From assembly GCA_003641425.1 (NCBI GenBank), contig QNAH01000090.1:1-8985 (forward strand): DNA of 8,985 nucleotides, written 5' to 3'. Below are positions 7,670-8,985 of this stretch, piece after piece (within the stretch, counting starts at the first letter, position 1; the number at the start of each line of letters is the position of its first letter). The translations under genes were made by a program, and so were the position numbers. Source of the DNA: Candidatus Zixiibacteriota bacterium (GTDB taxonomy: Bacteria; Zixibacteria; MSB-5A5; GN15; PGXB01). The notes under the pieces were generated by a model. That model saw only the letters and a program-made list of their open reading frames with translations, was not told where the DNA came from and did no database searches.

Positions 7670-7795
7670 CTTCAATTATATTTAACAAAATTGATTGATT
7701 TCTGTTGCTTTTTTATTGGGGTGGACGTATTTTTTATTCGAAAGCTATGAGGGAATCAAAAGTCTGACCTTTTTGAGACAAATATTCTAAAAAAG

Positions 7796-7826
7796 AAGAT
7801 ATATCTTTCCGATATAAATAATATCG
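7796..7826. promoter_or_regulatory. Two adjacent short palindromes upstream of the rsgA unit
   Basis: AAGATATATCTT (7796-7807) is a perfect 12-bp palindrome. Two bases later, CGATAT-AAATA-ATATCG (7810-7826) is a 6-bp inverted repeat with a 5-nt spacer. They lie 38-68 nt before the basic ORF, in the divergent secA/rsgA intergenic region (7610-7863). I found no convincing plus-strand -35/-10 pair there. They could form an operator or a weak hairpin, or be chance in AT-rich DNA. Confidence 0.2.
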
Positions 7827-7863
7827 TGTTAATTTAATTCTAAGATGTTTTTAGGACAGAGGG

Positions 7864-8031
7864 ATGAAATCAGTCAAACAAAGCAAGAAGTCGCGCAGGC
7901 GCGGTAATGTGTCTGAAGACAAAGAGCGCGACAAGGGATCGAGAGTAAAAAAAGAACACAAGCTGAAAAAGAAAATGGATTGGCGCGATTTACTCATGGA
8001 GGAGGGGGATTATTTCCTGCCAAATCGCTAA
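7864..8031 (+). CDS. Small Lys/Arg-rich ORF, possible N-terminal extension of RsgA
   Basis: This 55-residue ORF begins MKSVKQSKKSRRRG and ends MEEGDYFLPNR. AGGA lies 7 nt before its ATG, a good site. Nineteen of 55 residues are Lys or Arg, concentrated in the first 37; the tail (DWRDLLMEEGDY) is acidic and aromatic. There are no membrane segments or Cys. It overlaps the rsgA open frame, which lies one base ahead (+1). Gammaproteobacterial RsgA proteins begin with a comparable basic tail of about 35 residues, then an acidic linker, then the OB fold. This layout is reproduced here if the two frames are joined near 8005-8031. The ORF is thus either the first exon-like half of a frameshifted rsgA or a separate basic peptide translated ahead of and coupled to rsgA. 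It could also be a short RNA-binding leader. I do not recognise it as a stand-alone family. Confidence 0.55.
   Translation: MKSVKQSKKSRRRGNVSEDKERDKGSRVKKEHKLKKKMDWRDLLMEEGDYFLPNR
7998..8008 (+). promoter_or_regulatory. Strong Shine-Dalgarno inside the small ORF, ahead of rsgA
   Basis: GGAGGAGGGGG lies 7 nt (counted from GGAGGAG) upstream of the in-frame ATT at 8012. It is inside the basic ORF's coding sequence, where a perfect anti-SD match is otherwise unexpected. It supports initiation within the rsgA frame at 8009-8012. It could instead act as a stimulator for frameshifting, since the GGG codon at 8005 can re-pair one base forward on GGG at 8006. Confidence 0.5.
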
Positions 8032-8917
8032 GGGGGTAGTCATCCGGGGACACGGTAAGTCATTCATTATCAGGTCCCGGGGGCAAGACATCGCCTGTGA
8101 AATCAGAGGAAAAGTAAAATTCGAGACTGATTCGGTCACGCCGGTCGCTGTCGGTGATGATGTTACCATATCCGTCGATTCCGACGGGACGGGTATGATC
8201 GAGAGTGTTGAAAAACGCCGTTCAATGTTTTTTCGTCCGGCCAAGGGCTCGGAGTCCAAAAAACAGGTTCTGGCCGCCAATATCGATCAACTGGCGGCGG
8301 TGATCTCAGTTATGCAGCCGCCGCTCAAACCGGGACTGATCGACAGATTCCTGATTGCCGCCGAGATCGGCGGATTAAGGCCGGTCGTTATAATCAACAA
8401 AATCGATCTGGGGCGAATACCGATTCTGGATGAAATTGAAAAATGGTATGCCGCATTAGGTATCGAATATCATATTATCTCGGCTCTCAACGGGGATGGG
8501 ATGGAGACATTGGAAAAGAGCCTGACCGGGCACAAGACCATCTTTGCCGGGCATTCGGGGGTGGGCAAATCGACTATTTTGAACAGGATGATACCGGGGT
8601 TGGATCTGAAAGTCGGGGCCATTTCTGAAAGCACCGATAAAGGGATTCACACCACCACCCAGATCGAACTGTTTGAACTGCCTCGCGGCGGTTATGTGGT
8701 CGACAGCCCGGGGCTGAAAGTCCTTGGGCTCTGGGATGTTCAGAAGGAGGAACTGGATGAGTTTTTCCCGGAGATGCTTGAATATCGCGATTCCTGCCGT
8801 TTCACCGGTTGCAGTCACACTCACGAACCGGACTGCGCCGTAAAACAGGCAGTCGACGAGGGCCGGATCGCTGATTTTCGTTATAAAAGTTACCTGACAA
8901 TCTACAATTCCATATAA
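8012..8917 (+). CDS. rsgA: Ribosome small-subunit biogenesis GTPase RsgA; start uncertain (ATT?)
   Basis: RsgA (YjeQ/YloQ) is a circularly permuted GTPase that checks late 30S maturation at the decoding centre. The OB fold begins at about 8030 (KGVVIRG) and includes CEIRGKVKF and PVAVGDDVTI before 8195. The GTPase motifs are permuted as expected: G4 NKID (8396-8407), G5 SAL, G1 GHSGVGKST (8549-8575), a GIHTTT switch, and G3 DSPG (8702-8713). A zinc motif C-x4-C-x-H-x-H-x3-C follows (8795-8836). The frame is open from 7967 after a TGA at 7964, yet it has no ATG, GTG, TTG or CTG until ATG 8195, which would delete the whole OB fold. I place the start at ATT 8012 because of the Shine-Dalgarno 7 nt upstream; this gives 301 residues, close to B. 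subtilis YloQ. ATT 8009, ATC 8024 (which would begin M-A-K-G) or a +1 frameshift from the basic ORF are alternatives. Function is near certain; the start is not. Confidence 0.9.
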   Translation: MSCQIAKGVVIRGHGKSFIIRSRGQDIACEIRGKVKFETDSVTPVAVGDDVTISVDSDGTGMIESVEKRRSMFFRPAKGSESKKQVLAANIDQLAAVISVMQPPLKPGLIDRFLIAAEIGGLRPVVIINKIDLGRIPILDEIEKWYAALGIEYHIISALNGDGMETLEKSLTGHKTIFAGHSGVGKSTILNRMIPGLDLKVGAISESTDKGIHTTTQIELFELPRGGYVVDSPGLKVLGLWDVQKEELDEFFPEMLEYRDSCRFTGCSHTHEPDCAVKQAVDEGRIADFRYKSYLTIYNSI

Positions 8918-8941
8918 TCTTATAAATTATTCAGTTGTGTT

Positions 8942-8985
8942 ATGCCTCATAATGAGTTAAGATGGGTGGGCATGTTACCGAATTA
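8942..8985 (+). other. Possible start of a further ORF at the right edge
   Basis: From ATG 8942 the plus strand stays open to the end of the window (MPHNELRWVGMLPN, 14 codons). No Shine-Dalgarno is visible and the stretch is too short to judge. Between the rsgA stop (8917) and here the sequence is AT-rich, with no terminator hairpin that I can see. Confidence 0.15.

Noticed and set aside
7990..8280. A 96-codon minus-strand open frame over the start of rsgA
   Set aside because: It is antisense to the OB-fold region and shows no family features.
8195..8917. ATG 8195 as the true start of rsgA
   Set aside because: It is the first ATG in the frame, but it would cut off the OB fold, whose conserved residues are clearly encoded upstream in the same frame (8030-8194). 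No good Shine-Dalgarno precedes it.
1..8985. CRISPR arrays, insertion sequences, tRNA or rRNA genes
   Set aside because: I saw no spaced direct repeats, transposase motifs, terminal inverted repeats or tRNA/rRNA-like sequence.

Overview
This window looks like chromosomal DNA from a Gram-negative bacterium, probably from the FCB superphylum or a related candidate phylum (Zixibacteria, Gemmatimonadota or Marinimicrobia are possibilities; I cannot place it further by eye). Two things point there. The SecA is of the long, about 1000-residue FCB type: it has an extended PPXD region and the stretch MIPYDVQLIGG ahead of Walker A. The window also encodes a signal-peptide-bearing M16 protease pair and the start of a probable outer-membrane beta-barrel protein. 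There are no mobile elements, CRISPR arrays, tRNAs or rRNAs, and almost all of the window is coding.

Minus strand, in transcription order. A likely promoter at 7641-7669 drives secA (7609-4565), the preprotein translocase ATPase. It is followed after 79 nt by an ArsC/LMW-PTP-like phosphatase (4485-4072), after 6 nt by a HAD-family hydrolase (4065-3391), after 19 nt by a catalytic M16 zinc protease (3371-1836), and with a 4-nt ATGA overlap by a non-catalytic M16 partner (1839-439). A strong intrinsic terminator (409-379) closes the run. No internal terminator is visible, so the five genes could be one transcription unit. A separate promoter (305-333) then serves a gene cut by the left edge (268-1), which starts with a signal peptide and probably encodes a beta-barrel.

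Plus strand, right end. Divergent from secA, after a 254-nt AT-rich intergenic region, comes a small, very basic ORF (7864-8031). It overlaps the open frame of rsgA, the circularly permuted GTPase that matures the 30S subunit. The rsgA frame has no ATG, GTG, TTG or CTG that would include its N-terminal OB fold. The choices are an AUU start at 8012 behind a very strong Shine-Dalgarno, a +1 frameshift joining the basic ORF to rsgA, or an indel in the sequence. This is the most unusual point in the window.

How the genes fit together: SecA drives export through SecYEG. The two M16 subunits carry Sec-type signal peptides and are therefore likely clients that act in the periplasm as a complementary heterodimer: one has the zinc site, the other has the Arg/Tyr substrate-binding pair. 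The two small phosphatase-like proteins are cytoplasmic, and both have substitutions at family-typical residues. I see no wholly new multi-gene system. The findings are unusual variants of known families plus the rsgA start.
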